Below are positions 27,600-36,403 of a DNA stretch of 64,000 nt, one piece after another. The number at the start of each line of letters is the position of its first letter. Position 1 is the stretch's first letter. Origin of the DNA: UBA5364 sp050259235 (GTDB taxonomy: Bacteria; Bacillota_I; Bacilli_A; RF39; UBA660); contig JBLNAG010000001.1 of NCBI GenBank assembly GCA_050259235.1, positions 124,001 through 188,000 of the forward strand, read 5' to 3'. The position numbers were made by a program, and so were the translations under genes. Below the pieces are notes generated by a model, which was not told the origin of the DNA, did no database searches, and was given only the letters and a program-made list of their open reading frames with translations.

Positions 27600-27965
27600 C
27601 TATTTCACAATTGCATCTAATTCATCAATATTATCAATTTTAATAATTACTTTATTTGGTAAACATACTATTGTTTCGTATGATTTACTAATATATCCTT
27701 GTTTTGAACATAAATGTAAAGGGCTATTTTCTTCATCAACCATAACTCTACCATTGCCAGCTAGAATTTTAACTTTACCATTATAGCCATTTACATAATA
27801 AGCCTTTTTTTCTTTAATAGTTAAATCAATAGTTAATATTAAATTATCTTTATAGTATACTAATGCATTTTTAACTCCATCTTTTTCAAATAACTTATAA
27901 CCAAAAATGATTATAATGGAAATAGCTAAAACTATTACAATTAACGTTGTATCTTTTTTATTCAT
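27600..27965 (-). CDS. NusG domain II-containing membrane protein, EetA-like
   Basis: 121 residues: an N-terminal anchor (about 7-25) and one exported domain with the NusG_II pattern 'NGKVKILAGNGRVMVDEENSPLHLCSKQGYI'. This is not the transcription factor NusG; such anchored proteins are EetA-like partners of Gx transporters. The start overlaps the apbE stop by 8 bp and the stop is followed 7 bp later by the EetB-like gene, so the set is one translationally coupled operon. Confidence 0.82.
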   Translation of the reverse strand: MNKKDTTLIVIVLAISIIIIFGYKLFEKDGVKNALVYYKDNLILTIDLTIKEKKAYYVNGYNGKVKILAGNGRVMVDEENSPLHLCSKQGYISKSYETIVCLPNKVIIKIDNIDELDAIVK

Positions 27966-28968
27966 ATTTATTAAATCCTTCTGATTTGATTACTTTACTA
28001 TCATTAGTAAACCATATAGCTTCAACATTATCCAGTTTGTTAACATATACTAATCCTTCATCAATTGGCATTAAAAATAGCATTGTATCAAGCGCATCTG
28101 CATATCTACTATCATTGGTTATTACTGATACCGACAACATATACTTAGGAGGAAATAAAGTAGTAGGATCAATTATATGGTGATATATTTCACCATTATA
28201 TTCATAAAATCTTTCATAACTACCACTAGTAGTTACAGCAATATTATTTCCATTTACAACCTTATAAATTTCCGAATCTTTGGTAGGTTTTTGTAAACCT
28301 ATCTTATATGTTTTATTGTCATAATGTTTACCTACTTTAACATTACCACCAGCATTTATTATATATTTATCAATATTAATGCTTTCTAAATATCTTCCTA
28401 CCATTTCTGTTGCATACCCTTTAGCAAACGCTCCTAAATCTAAAGAAATATTACTTTTCTTTAAAATCTTGTTATTATCTAATAAAACTAAATCATTAAG
28501 ATTAACATTATTATCTTTTAATTCATCAATAGAAGGAATACCTTCTTTAACACCATCACGATAACTCTTCCATACATCAATTACATTTCCCATAGCAATA
28601 TTAAGTAATCCATTACTATCTTTACAGAAAGATAAGCTATAATCAATTAAATCATATAGTTCTTTATCTATTGTAAGTTCAGTATTTATAGCTAATGTAT
28701 TATTTATATAATATATATTTTTGATATTTTCATATTGATTATATCGATCAGATAATTCATGATATCTTTTATATATTTTATCAATATTATCAAATGCTTT
28801 ATCTTTTAAATCTTTATCAACATCATATATTTTTACATTAATATAAGTATCCATATAAAATAAATTAGTTGTATACATTTCCTTTTTATCATTATTATAA
28901 AATAGAAAAGCTAAACTTAAAATAATAGTTATTATTGAGATAACAATATAACTTACGTATACTTTCAC
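27958..28968 (-). CDS. apbE: FAD:protein FMN transferase (ApbE/FmnB)
   Basis: About 336 residues. An N-terminal membrane anchor (about 5-22) places the enzyme outside the membrane. 'YMDTYINVKIYD', 'LDLGAFAKGYATE', 'INAGGNVKVG', 'TTSGSYERFYEYNGEIYHHIIDPTT' and 'DALDTMLFLM' are the ApbE motifs for FAD and metal binding. It moves FMN from FAD to Thr in target motifs; a matching motif occurs in the lipoprotein encoded three genes downstream. I chose GTG 28968 because the ribosome site 'aaaaggtgat' overlaps the alternative GTG at 28977. Confidence 0.9.
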   Translation of the reverse strand: MKVYVSYIVISIITIILSLAFLFYNNDKKEMYTTNLFYMDTYINVKIYDVDKDLKDKAFDNIDKIYKRYHELSDRYNQYENIKNIYYINNTLAINTELTIDKELYDLIDYSLSFCKDSNGLLNIAMGNVIDVWKSYRDGVKEGIPSIDELKDNNVNLNDLVLLDNNKILKKSNISLDLGAFAKGYATEMVGRYLESINIDKYIINAGGNVKVGKHYDNKTYKIGLQKPTKDSEIYKVVNGNNIAVTTSGSYERFYEYNGEIYHHIIDPTTLFPPKYMLSVSVITNDSRYADALDTMLFLMPIDEGLVYVNKLDNVEAIWFTNDSKVIKSEGFNKYE

Positions 28969-29008
28969 TACTATCACCTTTTAAATTATACCAAAAAAAA
29001 AGAAAGAA

Positions 29009-29239
29009 TTAAAGAGATAGTTTTACCAGTATAACATCTTCTCCAATTTTTTCGATTTGTGACCATTTTATTTCCACTTCATCTTTAGTACTAAACATTG
29101 ATATAAAAAACTTACTTTTTTCAACTATTAGACTATTCATATTACCATCTAAATTAATGCTTATATCAATAATATTTCCTATCTTTTTACCATCTGTTAC
29201 ATTGACAACATCTTTGTGTTGCAAATCAGATAACCGCAT
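29009..29239 (-). CDS. ylmC: YlmC/YmxH family PRC-barrel sporulation protein
   Basis: 76 residues: one PRC-barrel-like domain with 'MRLSDLQHKDVVNVTDGKKIGNI' at the start, the family signature, and 'EIKWSQIEKIGEDVILV' at the end. In Bacillus subtilis ylmC follows sigG, and here it also lies directly after sigG. Its biochemical function is not known. Confidence 0.88.
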   Translation of the reverse strand: MRLSDLQHKDVVNVTDGKKIGNIIDISINLDGNMNSLIVEKSKFFISMFSTKDEVEIKWSQIEKIGEDVILVKLSL

Positions 29240-29272
29240 ACTATCACCAATAAATTATATGCGAAAATACTA

Positions 29273-30049
29273 TTAATCAATCATCTTTTTAATATTTTCA
29301 ATACCACTTTTTTCTAATCTTGATATTTGGGCTTGAGAAATACCAATTTCATGGGCTAATTCTACTTGTGTTTTACCTACTAAGTATCTCTCAGTTAATA
29401 TGTATCTTTCCTTTTCTTTTAAATTTCCTAATGCTTCTTTTAAAGCAATTCTTGTCTCTAAACTATAATTGCTATTACTCTTATCTTCTAGTTGATCAGA
29501 TAGATAAATAGTGTCACTACCATCATTATAAATAGGCTCAAACATACTAATAGTATCTTTAGTTGACTCTAAAGCATTAGTTACTTCATATTCACTTACC
29601 CCTAATTCATTAGCAATCATGGCAACAGTTGGTTCTTTACTATTTAATGATGTTAATTCTTCTTTTACTCGAATAGCTTTATATACTAAATCTTTAATAC
29701 TCCTTGATATTCTAACACTATTATTATCTCTTAAATATCGTTTTATTTCACCTAAAATCATTGGAACACTATAAGTACTAAATTTTACTTCATAAGTTAA
29801 ATCAAAATTATCAATAGCTTTTATTAATCCGATACAACCCACTTGAAATAAATCATCTAAATTATCAACTCGATTATTGAACTTTCTTAAAATACTTAAT
29901 ACAAGTTTTAAATTACCTTCAATAAGTTGATCTTTAGCAAATACATCACCATTTTTCATTCTTTTAAATAATTCAACTTGTTCTTCATTAGTTAAAACTT
30001 TAATATTCGCAGTATTCACGCCACATATATCTACCTTATGACGTGCCAA
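29273..30049 (-). CDS. sigG: Forespore sigma factor sigma-G
   Basis: 258 residues, typical length. The N-terminus 'KVDICGVNTANIKVLTNEEQ' is specific for SigG. Region 2 contains 'DLFQVGCIGLIKAIDNFDLTYEVKFSTYSVPMILGEIKRYLRDN' and region 4 the helix-turn-helix 'TQVELAHEIGISQAQISRLEK'. It directs late forespore genes. The start is TTG at 30049, and the ribosome site AAAGGAG forms the 3' arm of a 10-bp hairpin (30056-30092). The order sigE, 531-residue gene, sigG differs from Bacillus only by the inserted gene. Confidence 0.95.
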   Translation of the reverse strand: MARHKVDICGVNTANIKVLTNEEQVELFKRMKNGDVFAKDQLIEGNLKLVLSILRKFNNRVDNLDDLFQVGCIGLIKAIDNFDLTYEVKFSTYSVPMILGEIKRYLRDNNSVRISRSIKDLVYKAIRVKEELTSLNSKEPTVAMIANELGVSEYEVTNALESTKDTISMFEPIYNDGSDTIYLSDQLEDKSNSNYSLETRIALKEALGNLKEKERYILTERYLVGKTQVELAHEIGISQAQISRLEKSGIENIKKMID

Positions 30050-30055
30050 TATAAA

Positions 30056-30092
30056 AATCTCCTTTCATATCTTTATGATACAAAAGGAGATT
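30056..30092 (-). terminator. Hairpin with U-tract in the sigE-sigG region; also hides the sigG ribosome site
   Basis: AATCTCCTTT (30092-30083) pairs perfectly with AAAGGAGATT (30065-30056), followed by TTTAT. It can terminate transcripts coming from the 531-residue gene. It also buries the sigG Shine-Dalgarno AAAGGAG in a stem. A small inner hairpin occupies the loop. Confidence 0.7.
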
Positions 30093-30101
30093 AATTATTC
30101 A

Positions 30102-31697
30102 TTATTTATTTATTTTAACAATTTCTCTAATACTATCTTTTTCATTATAGCTAACATTTATTTTGCTTCCAACTTCTAAGAATGGAATAACAGTTGAATC
30201 TACTTTAATTGATATTGAATATTTATAACCTTCATTATCAACAAAGTAATAATAACTAGTACCATCAATCACAGATTCATTAATTTTAGATATTGTTATA
30301 TCTTTAATAATGGAATTATTACTGTTATTGATATCATTTCCTAAGTAGTTTTTAGCAGCTGCTTCAATACCAAATTTAGCATCACTAACAACAACATTTT
30401 GATAATCAGTTACATCAACAAAAGCATACATCTTTACTAATCCAGCATTATCTTTTAATGACATTAGATATGTTGGTTTGTTATTTAAATTAATTAATAA
30501 TGGGAATGTTGCTCGATATTTCATTTGTTGTACTTGACCTTCAGCACTAGCCATAGCTGAATATTCTTCCGCACCTGAAACAGCATAGAAACGAGTTTCT
30601 TTAGTACGTAAATTTGTTAAAACAAAACCAATATTTGATTCATCACTTGCAACTGAAGTAATACCAGTATATAAGAACACATCATCATTCATTACTGTAT
30701 AATTATAACCTCTTGTAGTTGCTACAACACCTTTTTGGCCAAAAATAGAATTGAAGAAACCACCTTCATATAGTCCCCAGTCATTTAATTGTTCAATAAC
30801 TAATTCAGATGGATAAACATGATCAACCCAACTTGGAACATCTTTAACATCATACTTCTTACTTTCTCCAGTAATTGGATTAAAGATAATAACATTTTTT
30901 ATATCTCTACGTAAACCAATTCCTGAATATTTAATAGTTGGTACTATCCAATATGGATTACCATCATTATCTATTTCAAAACTTGCCCTATCAAATATTT
31001 CAGTTGGATACATAAAGCGTAATTTACGAAATAAATTTTCATTAAATAAAGCTGAAGGCATATATTTCATACCTTTTTCAAGTTTAATTAATTCTGATTT
31101 ACCATTAATAGAATTCAATTTAATATATCCTTTTACTCCACCCTTACGATTAGTAAAATACTTAATAAAATTTGCATATTCTAATGGAGTTACTCTAATA
31201 ATTTCATCATTATAATTAATTTGAGTATAAAGGCTTGATACTCTAAATTGTGAAACTAATTCTGTCATTTGACCCATAACTCGATCACCTAGTTTTTGAC
31301 TAGATTCTTTATCTAATAAAGGTAGAGCATTAAAATCAACTTCTTTTACATCTTCTTCAAAACTCTTATCTTTATTAACGGTAATACGATCATAATAAGA
31401 TTTAGCATTAAATAGTGGTGAATTAATTATATTTACACCAATTAAAACTAATATTAATACAAATATACTAATTAAAATAGTAACACTTTTCTTACCTAAA
31501 TCAGTTTTTCTATGAGTTATAACGTTGTTTGTAATATTAACATTATAAACAGAATAAGTAATAAAATATATTACTCCTAAAATAAACAAGAATCCCCAAA
31601 AGGCTGGTGCACTTAAATTAATAGGTGGTAGCATAAAATAATAAAATAATGCTCCAATCAATAAGGAAATTAAAATGGGTAATACTTTCTTTTTCAT
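30102..31697 (-). CDS. Conserved-looking membrane protein of unknown function between sigE and sigG
   Basis: 531 residues. Three N-terminal membrane helices (about 5-23, 32-52, 70-92) precede a ~430-residue region that should lie outside the membrane. Its beta-rich stretches include 'YTVMNDDVFLYTGITS', 'VLTNLRTKETRFYAVSGAEEYSAMASAEGQVQQ' and a C-terminal OB-like 'PFLEVGSKINVSYNEKD'. I do not recognise the family. Its place between the mother-cell and forespore sigma genes suggests envelope or sporulation work, but this is inference. An 'aggagtgat' ribosome site and a -10-like TATAAT precede it, so it may have its own promoter. Confidence 0.75.
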   Translation of the reverse strand: MKKKVLPILISLLIGALFYYFMLPPINLSAPAFWGFLFILGVIYFITYSVYNVNITNNVITHRKTDLGKKSVTILISIFVLILVLIGVNIINSPLFNAKSYYDRITVNKDKSFEEDVKEVDFNALPLLDKESSQKLGDRVMGQMTELVSQFRVSSLYTQINYNDEIIRVTPLEYANFIKYFTNRKGGVKGYIKLNSINGKSELIKLEKGMKYMPSALFNENLFRKLRFMYPTEIFDRASFEIDNDGNPYWIVPTIKYSGIGLRRDIKNVIIFNPITGESKKYDVKDVPSWVDHVYPSELVIEQLNDWGLYEGGFFNSIFGQKGVVATTRGYNYTVMNDDVFLYTGITSVASDESNIGFVLTNLRTKETRFYAVSGAEEYSAMASAEGQVQQMKYRATFPLLINLNNKPTYLMSLKDNAGLVKMYAFVDVTDYQNVVVSDAKFGIEAAAKNYLGNDINNSNNSIIKDITISKINESVIDGTSYYYFVDNEGYKYSISIKVDSTVIPFLEVGSKINVSYNEKDSIREIVKINK

Positions 31698-31763
31698 AAC
31701 ATCACTCCTAAAATAATTATATCATATTTCGACTAATTATTTATAATATATTTAAACACCATT

Positions 31764-32456
31764 TTATTGCTTAGTTAATACTTTTAATCTTCTAATAACT
31801 TTCTTTTCTATTCTCGAAATATATGATTGACTAATACCTAATAAATCAGCAACATCTTTTTGAGTCATTTCATCTTGATTATTTAATCCATATCTTAAAG
31901 TCATAATTTTTTTATCTCTTTTATTTAATTTACTTATTTCTTCATATAACATATTTTTATCGGTTTCTTCTTCTAATCCTTTAGTAACAATATCAGATTC
32001 TGTTCCTAAGATATCTTCTAGGTGTAACTCATTACCTTCAGAATCATAACTTAAACTATCTTCAAAACTAATTTCCCCTCTTCGTTTTTTATTTTTTCTT
32101 AAAAACATCAATATTTCATTATCAATACAACGAGAAGCATAAGTTGCTAATTTAATATTTTTATCTAACTTATATGTATTTACCCCTTTAATTAAACCTA
32201 TTGTCCCAATACTGACTAAATCTTCTAAATCAATCTTAGTGTTTTCATATTTTTTAGATAAAAATACTACTAAACGTAAATTATGTTCGATTAATTTGTT
32301 GCGGGCATATTCATCCCCATTCATACATCTTTCTACATACATTATTTCATCTTCTTTAGATAAAGGTTCTGGAAGTTTATCAGAACTGCCAACAAAAAAG
32401 ATGTTTACTCTTTCATTAAAAATGCTAATTACTAATCTTATAATTTTCTTAATCAT
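31764..32456 (-). CDS. sigE: Mother-cell sigma factor sigma-E (pro-sigma-E)
   Basis: 230 residues. The N-terminal ~28 residues are basic and hydrophobic ('MIKKIIRLVISIFNERVNIFF'), matching the pro-sequence removed by SpoIIGA. Regions 2 ('DLVSIGTIGLIKGVNTYKLDKNIKLATYASRCIDNEILMFLR') and 4 ('EMTQKDVADLLGISQSYISRIEKKVIRRL') are complete. It drives early mother-cell transcription during spore formation. The start, behind 'ggaggg', comes 1 bp after the spoIIGA stop, so protease and substrate are made together. Confidence 0.96.
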   Translation of the reverse strand: MIKKIIRLVISIFNERVNIFFVGSSDKLPEPLSKEDEIMYVERCMNGDEYARNKLIEHNLRLVVFLSKKYENTKIDLEDLVSIGTIGLIKGVNTYKLDKNIKLATYASRCIDNEILMFLRKNKKRRGEISFEDSLSYDSEGNELHLEDILGTESDIVTKGLEEETDKNMLYEEISKLNKRDKKIMTLRYGLNNQDEMTQKDVADLLGISQSYISRIEKKVIRRLKVLTKQ

Positions 32457-32457
32457 T

Positions 32458-33246
32458 TTATCCCTCCAATAATTTGTAATGTAATATTAAATCAATACCA
32501 TCAATTTTTATTTTGTTATTCATTATACCTAGAAGTAGATTACTTTTTGTTCCAATGCCTTTAATATAGATTTTATCTACTTTTAAGCACTTTAATATTC
32601 CCGTATCATTCACAGTGTGATATGGAACTAAAAAAGTTTCCTCATCATTTATATTAAAAGATATTTTCCCTTTATTTATAAGAATTACTGGTCTTTTTAA
32701 ATAAGGGTCAGTTAATGTATTACCTGTATCTAAATAACCATTACACTTAATTATCTTATCTTTAATGTATATGTCCACTTGATAGTAATTAGCATAATTA
32801 TTTTTTAGTTTGATACCTTGCCTTACATAAATATATATAATTACTGGTGAAAATAGAATTAAAAAGATTACATTTATACTTAAACCATCGAAGAAAAATA
32901 CTAAACCGGATTGTTTATATGAAAACTGAATATTTAAAAAATATAAGAATCCACCTAAAATAATACTTGCGGAATATAAAAAAAGTAAATTTCGTGATGT
33001 GTATTTTAAATCACGATAACCAAAGGCTATAATAATCATAATAATACTAATAAATACTTTAATAATAAATAATTGCAAAGAAGTTATTTTTAGAAATAAA
33101 ATAAATATACTTAAACTTCCAATGAATGCTCCTATCATTAATCTATAAAATGGTATATTTCTTCTAAGTAATATTGAAACACTTACTAATAATATTAAGT
33201 CAAAAAAGAAATTTAATATTAAAATTAGATCTAAATATACTTTCAT
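32458..33246 (-). CDS. spoIIGA: Sigma-E processing aspartic protease SpoIIGA
   Basis: About 262 residues. Five membrane helices fill the first ~145 residues ('YLDLILILNFFFDLILL' and on). The cytoplasmic C-terminal part holds the aspartic-protease motif 'GYLDTGNTLTDPY', and ends with 'GIDLILHYKLLEG'. SpoIIGA cleaves pro-sigma-E after a forespore signal. I chose ATG 33246 behind 'ggtgat'. It directly precedes sigE and follows ftsZ, as in Bacillus apart from two genes missing. Confidence 0.93.
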   Translation of the reverse strand: MKVYLDLILILNFFFDLILLVSVSILLRRNIPFYRLMIGAFIGSLSIFILFLKITSLQLFIIKVFISIIMIIIAFGYRDLKYTSRNLLFLYSASIILGGFLYFLNIQFSYKQSGLVFFFDGLSINVIFLILFSPVIIYIYVRQGIKLKNNYANYYQVDIYIKDKIIKCNGYLDTGNTLTDPYLKRPVILINKGKISFNINDEETFLVPYHTVNDTGILKCLKVDKIYIKGIGTKSNLLLGIMNNKIKIDGIDLILHYKLLEG

Positions 33247-33267
33247 AATATCACCAATTAAAGTATA

Positions 33268-33292
33268 TAAAAAAAACACGATAAATCGTGTC
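33268..33292 (-). terminator. Intrinsic terminator after ftsZ
   Basis: ACACGAT / ATCGTGT hairpin followed by eight or more Ts on the minus strand, between ftsZ and spoIIGA, allowing separate control of sporulation genes. Confidence 0.85.
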
Positions 33293-33301
33293 GTTTTATA
33301 T

Positions 33302-34369
33302 TTAAAATCCTCTTTTTCTTAAAAATGATGGAATAATTGTTTCATCAACATCACTTGATGATTCTTCATTAGATGCTGCTGCAACATTATTATTACCATA
33401 AGAATGGTATAATGGTTCTCCAACATTTTCAAAACCAGTAGCAATTACTGTTACGATAATTTCATCATTTAAATTTTCATTGATAACTGCACCAAAGATT
33501 GTATTAATATCAGTGTTAGCTGATGTTCTAATAACTTCAATAGCTTCTTCAACTTCAAATAAAGTTAAACTTGTACCACCAGTAACATTAATAATAGCAT
33601 CAGATGCACCATTAATACTTGTTTCAAGTAAAGGACTTGATACAGCTTGTGAAGCAGCTTCTGTAGCTCTACCTTCACCAACACCAATTCCAATACCAAT
33701 TAAAGCATTTCCTCTATTTTGCATAACAGCTTTGACATCAGCAAAATCTAGGTTAATAAGTCCAGCAACAGCGATTAAATCTGAAATAGATTGAACCCCA
33801 CGTCTTAAAACATTATCAACTTCTTTAAATGATTCTACTAATGAAGTACTCTTATCAATTATTTCTCTTAAACGATCATTTGGAATAACAATTAAAGTAT
33901 CTACTGCTTTCTTTAATTCTTCCAAACCAAGAATGGCATGTTCCATTCTTTTTCTTCCTTCAAATGAAAATGGTTTGGTAACAATACCAACAGTTAACGC
34001 TCCCATCTTTTGTGCAATATCAGCAATAACTGGGGCAGCACCTGTTCCAGTACCTCCACCCATTCCACAAGTAACAAAGACCATATCAGCATCTTTTAAA
34101 GCAGCTTCAATTTCCTCTTTAGATTCTAAAGCAGCCTCACGCCCAATTTGTGGATTAGAACCAGCTCCTAAACCATTAGTTAAAGCTGAACCAAGTTGTA
34201 TTTTAATTGGAGCTTTTGAGTTATTTAATACTTGTAAGTCAGTATTAGCTACAATAAAATCCACTCCCTTAACACCAGATTCAATCATACGGTTAACAGC
34301 GTTATTACCGCCACCACCAACACCTATTACTTTGATTTTTGCTAACTGATCCATTTCTAACCCAAACAT
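33302..34369 (-). CDS. ftsZ: Cell division GTPase FtsZ
   Basis: 355 residues. 'GVGGGGNNAVNRM' near the start and the tubulin signature 'GMGGGTGTGAAPVIA' bind GTP; 'NLDFADVKAVMQNRGNALIGIG' carries the T7 catalytic loop region. The C-terminal tail 'IPSFLRKRGF' is the conserved peptide that binds FtsA and other partners, preceded by a short variable linker. FtsZ polymerises into the division ring. It is 12 bp downstream of ftsA. Confidence 0.98.
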   Translation of the reverse strand: MFGLEMDQLAKIKVIGVGGGGNNAVNRMIESGVKGVDFIVANTDLQVLNNSKAPIKIQLGSALTNGLGAGSNPQIGREAALESKEEIEAALKDADMVFVTCGMGGGTGTGAAPVIADIAQKMGALTVGIVTKPFSFEGRKRMEHAILGLEELKKAVDTLIVIPNDRLREIIDKSTSLVESFKEVDNVLRRGVQSISDLIAVAGLINLDFADVKAVMQNRGNALIGIGIGVGEGRATEAASQAVSSPLLETSINGASDAIINVTGGTSLTLFEVEEAIEVIRTSANTDINTIFGAVINENLNDEIIVTVIATGFENVGEPLYHSYGNNNVAAASNEESSSDVDETIIPSFLRKRGF

Positions 34370-34381
34370 ATATTTCCTCCC

Positions 34382-35629
34382 TTATTCACCAAAAAAGTAG
34401 CCAAAAACTTTTCCTAACATAGTTTCATTTGAAACATTAACTGTATTTTTTTTCACAGATGATATTTCTTCCATATCATCACCAGATATCATGGAATAAT
34501 TAATTCCTTTTAATTTTAGGACATTTATAAAATATATAACATTGCCAATTGCTGAAGTATATTTATTATTTCTAACACCTATTAATCTTAAATTGCCAAT
34601 AGTTGCTTTCTTATTAAATATTTCATCAACAATATATTCAAATTGTGATATGTTACTTGTCCCACCAGTAACTATTATATACTCAATTTCTTTATTTGTT
34701 AAGACATTTATTTCTTTTCGTGCTAAATTTAATATTTCTTCAATTCTAGACATTACTATTTCAGATACTTCAAATTGATTTACTTTAATCTTTTCACCAT
34801 AAGTAGTATCGATTTCATAAATATCACTTACATTTGCATTTCGCTTATGAGCTAAAGCAAATTTTTCCTTTAATTTACAAGCATTATTTAAAGTTATCTT
34901 ATACATATAGGCAATATCATTATCAATATTTTTACTACCCATACCAATAATAGAACTCTTAACAATAACCCCTTTATTGAAAATTGATACTGTTGTTGTT
35001 TCAGAACCAATATTGATAATAGCACCTAATTTATTTTCAGTTTCCCTATTTCTAAATGCGCACATATCACCAATACTAGATAGAGAAATATCAACTACTT
35101 CTATACCAATACTTTCAAGTAAACTTAACACTGAATAAATATTCTTCTTTGGAGTAGTAACCATAATAGCTCTAGTTGATAAATTATGACCAACTAAATT
35201 AATTGGAATACTAATTCCATCTTTATCATCTAACCTAAAATCAATAGGTACGATTGTAACCATTTCTTTATTAGGTACCATATTAGATTGCATAGCTGTT
35301 TGCAAAACCTTAATAACATCTCTGCCAGTGACAACATGATCATCACTATTAATATCAACTTCACCTTTGATGAGTGTATAATCGGCAAAATAAGCCGGAA
35401 CTGAAGCAATTACCTTCTTAATTTTTATACCAAGCATTGATTCAACTTCATTAATAGCTTGTTTAACAGAAATAACAGCTTCATTAACATCCGTAATTAA
35501 ACCTCTTTTGATGCCTCTTGATTTAATTGAAGAAGCTGCTAAAAGATTTAACCTGTTATTAAATAGTTCGCAGACAACGACTTTGATACTGTCTGAACCA
35601 ATATCAATACTAGTATAAATACGCTTCAC
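34382..35629 (-). CDS. ftsA: Cell division actin-like protein FtsA
   Basis: 415 residues with actin-fold motifs 'TSIDIGSDSIKVVVCE' (phosphate 1), 'GAIINIGSETTTVSIF' (phosphate 2) and 'EYIIVTGGTSNISQFE' (adenosine). The C-terminal 'LGKVFGYFFGE' is an amphipathic membrane-targeting helix. FtsA tethers FtsZ to the membrane. The start is GTG 35629 behind 'aggtgatgaa', with ftsZ following after 12 bp. Confidence 0.96.
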   Translation of the reverse strand: MKRIYTSIDIGSDSIKVVVCELFNNRLNLLAASSIKSRGIKRGLITDVNEAVISVKQAINEVESMLGIKIKKVIASVPAYFADYTLIKGEVDINSDDHVVTGRDVIKVLQTAMQSNMVPNKEMVTIVPIDFRLDDKDGISIPINLVGHNLSTRAIMVTTPKKNIYSVLSLLESIGIEVVDISLSSIGDMCAFRNRETENKLGAIINIGSETTTVSIFNKGVIVKSSIIGMGSKNIDNDIAYMYKITLNNACKLKEKFALAHKRNANVSDIYEIDTTYGEKIKVNQFEVSEIVMSRIEEILNLARKEINVLTNKEIEYIIVTGGTSNISQFEYIVDEIFNKKATIGNLRLIGVRNNKYTSAIGNVIYFINVLKLKGINYSMISGDDMEEISSVKKNTVNVSNETMLGKVFGYFFGE

Positions 35630-35654
35630 ACTTCATCACCTACAATCTATCATA

Positions 35655-35683
35655 ATTATACTATATAATTTTAAAAAAGTAAA
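35655..35683 (-). promoter_or_regulatory. Predicted promoter of ftsA-ftsZ
   Basis: -35-like TTTACT (35683-35678) and -10 TATAAT (35660-35655), 17 bp apart on the minus strand, between the divIB terminator and the ftsA ribosome site. Confidence 0.5.
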
Positions 35684-35691
35684 AGAAAAAA

Positions 35692-35719
35692 ATAAAAAAA
35701 AGTTCTCAAAAAAGAACTA
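35692..35719 (-). terminator. Intrinsic terminator after divIB
   Basis: AGTTCT / AGAACT hairpin and a run of seven or more Ts on the minus strand. The divIB stop codon lies at the base of the stem. Confidence 0.8.
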
Positions 35720-36394
35720 ATTTTCTAAAATATCAAATTTATTGCCATAATCTAAGTAAAATATTCCCTTTTTATTATTAACATTTCTCGCTAATTCTAA
35801 ATAATTATTAATTTTTTCAAATTTGTTAGCTGTTAAATAAACATAATTACCATCACTCATTGTTAAAAAGAAACGACTATTATCTACTTCATTTGGATAA
35901 TATTTTATTTCGGATATTTTAATTAAAACATTATAATCTATTTCAGCCATTTTACTAGCAAATACACTATAAACAACATCTGGAACATAATTAACAACGA
36001 TAGGAACATTAAATTTTTTATCAACTGTTCTACCATCTAATAAAACAGTTTTATTAATTGATTGATAAAAAAAGAGTGGTTTATTTTCAGTTACATCAAT
36101 GTGAACCTCTAAAAAATTCTTCTTAGATACATCTACAGAACTTATATAAACATTTTCTAATAATTTCCTTTCAATACTACTTGACCAAACCTTTATAGTT
36201 GCTGGGTAATCACCTATACCTGCTTGATTAATAATATCTTGATCAGTTAAATAGTTATTATTATATATGTATATATTAGTAATACTGGTATTTAAAAGTT
36301 TATATAATAATAAACCTATTAAATATGCAACCAACAAAAAAACTAAAATAACACGATATCTAATTTTAACTTTTTTCTTAACCTTTTTAACCAC
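35717..36394 (-). CDS. ftsQ: Cell division protein FtsQ/DivIB
   Basis: 225 residues. A very basic N-terminus, one membrane helix (about 15-33), then a POTRA domain ('SITNIYIYNNNYLTDQDIINQAGI...VSSVDVSKKNFLEVHIDVTENKPLFFY') and the beta domain typical of DivIB/FtsQ. It regulates septal peptidoglycan synthesis with FtsL and DivIC. The start is GTG behind 'aggtgat'. It lies 9 bp after murB, the classic dcw arrangement. Confidence 0.88.
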   Translation of the reverse strand: MVKKVKKKVKIRYRVILVFLLVAYLIGLLLYKLLNTSITNIYIYNNNYLTDQDIINQAGIGDYPATIKVWSSSIERKLLENVYISSVDVSKKNFLEVHIDVTENKPLFFYQSINKTVLLDGRTVDKKFNVPIVVNYVPDVVYSVFASKMAEIDYNVLIKISEIKYYPNEVDNSRFFLTMSDGNYVYLTANKFEKINNYLELARNVNNKKGIFYLDYGNKFDILEN

Positions 36395-36403
36395 CTAGAT
36401 CAC

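Noticed and set aside
27600..27965. Reading the NusG_II protein as transcription factor NusG
   Set aside because: It has an N-terminal membrane anchor and only the domain II fold, and sits with ApbE and a Gx transporter; the EetA-like interpretation fits better.
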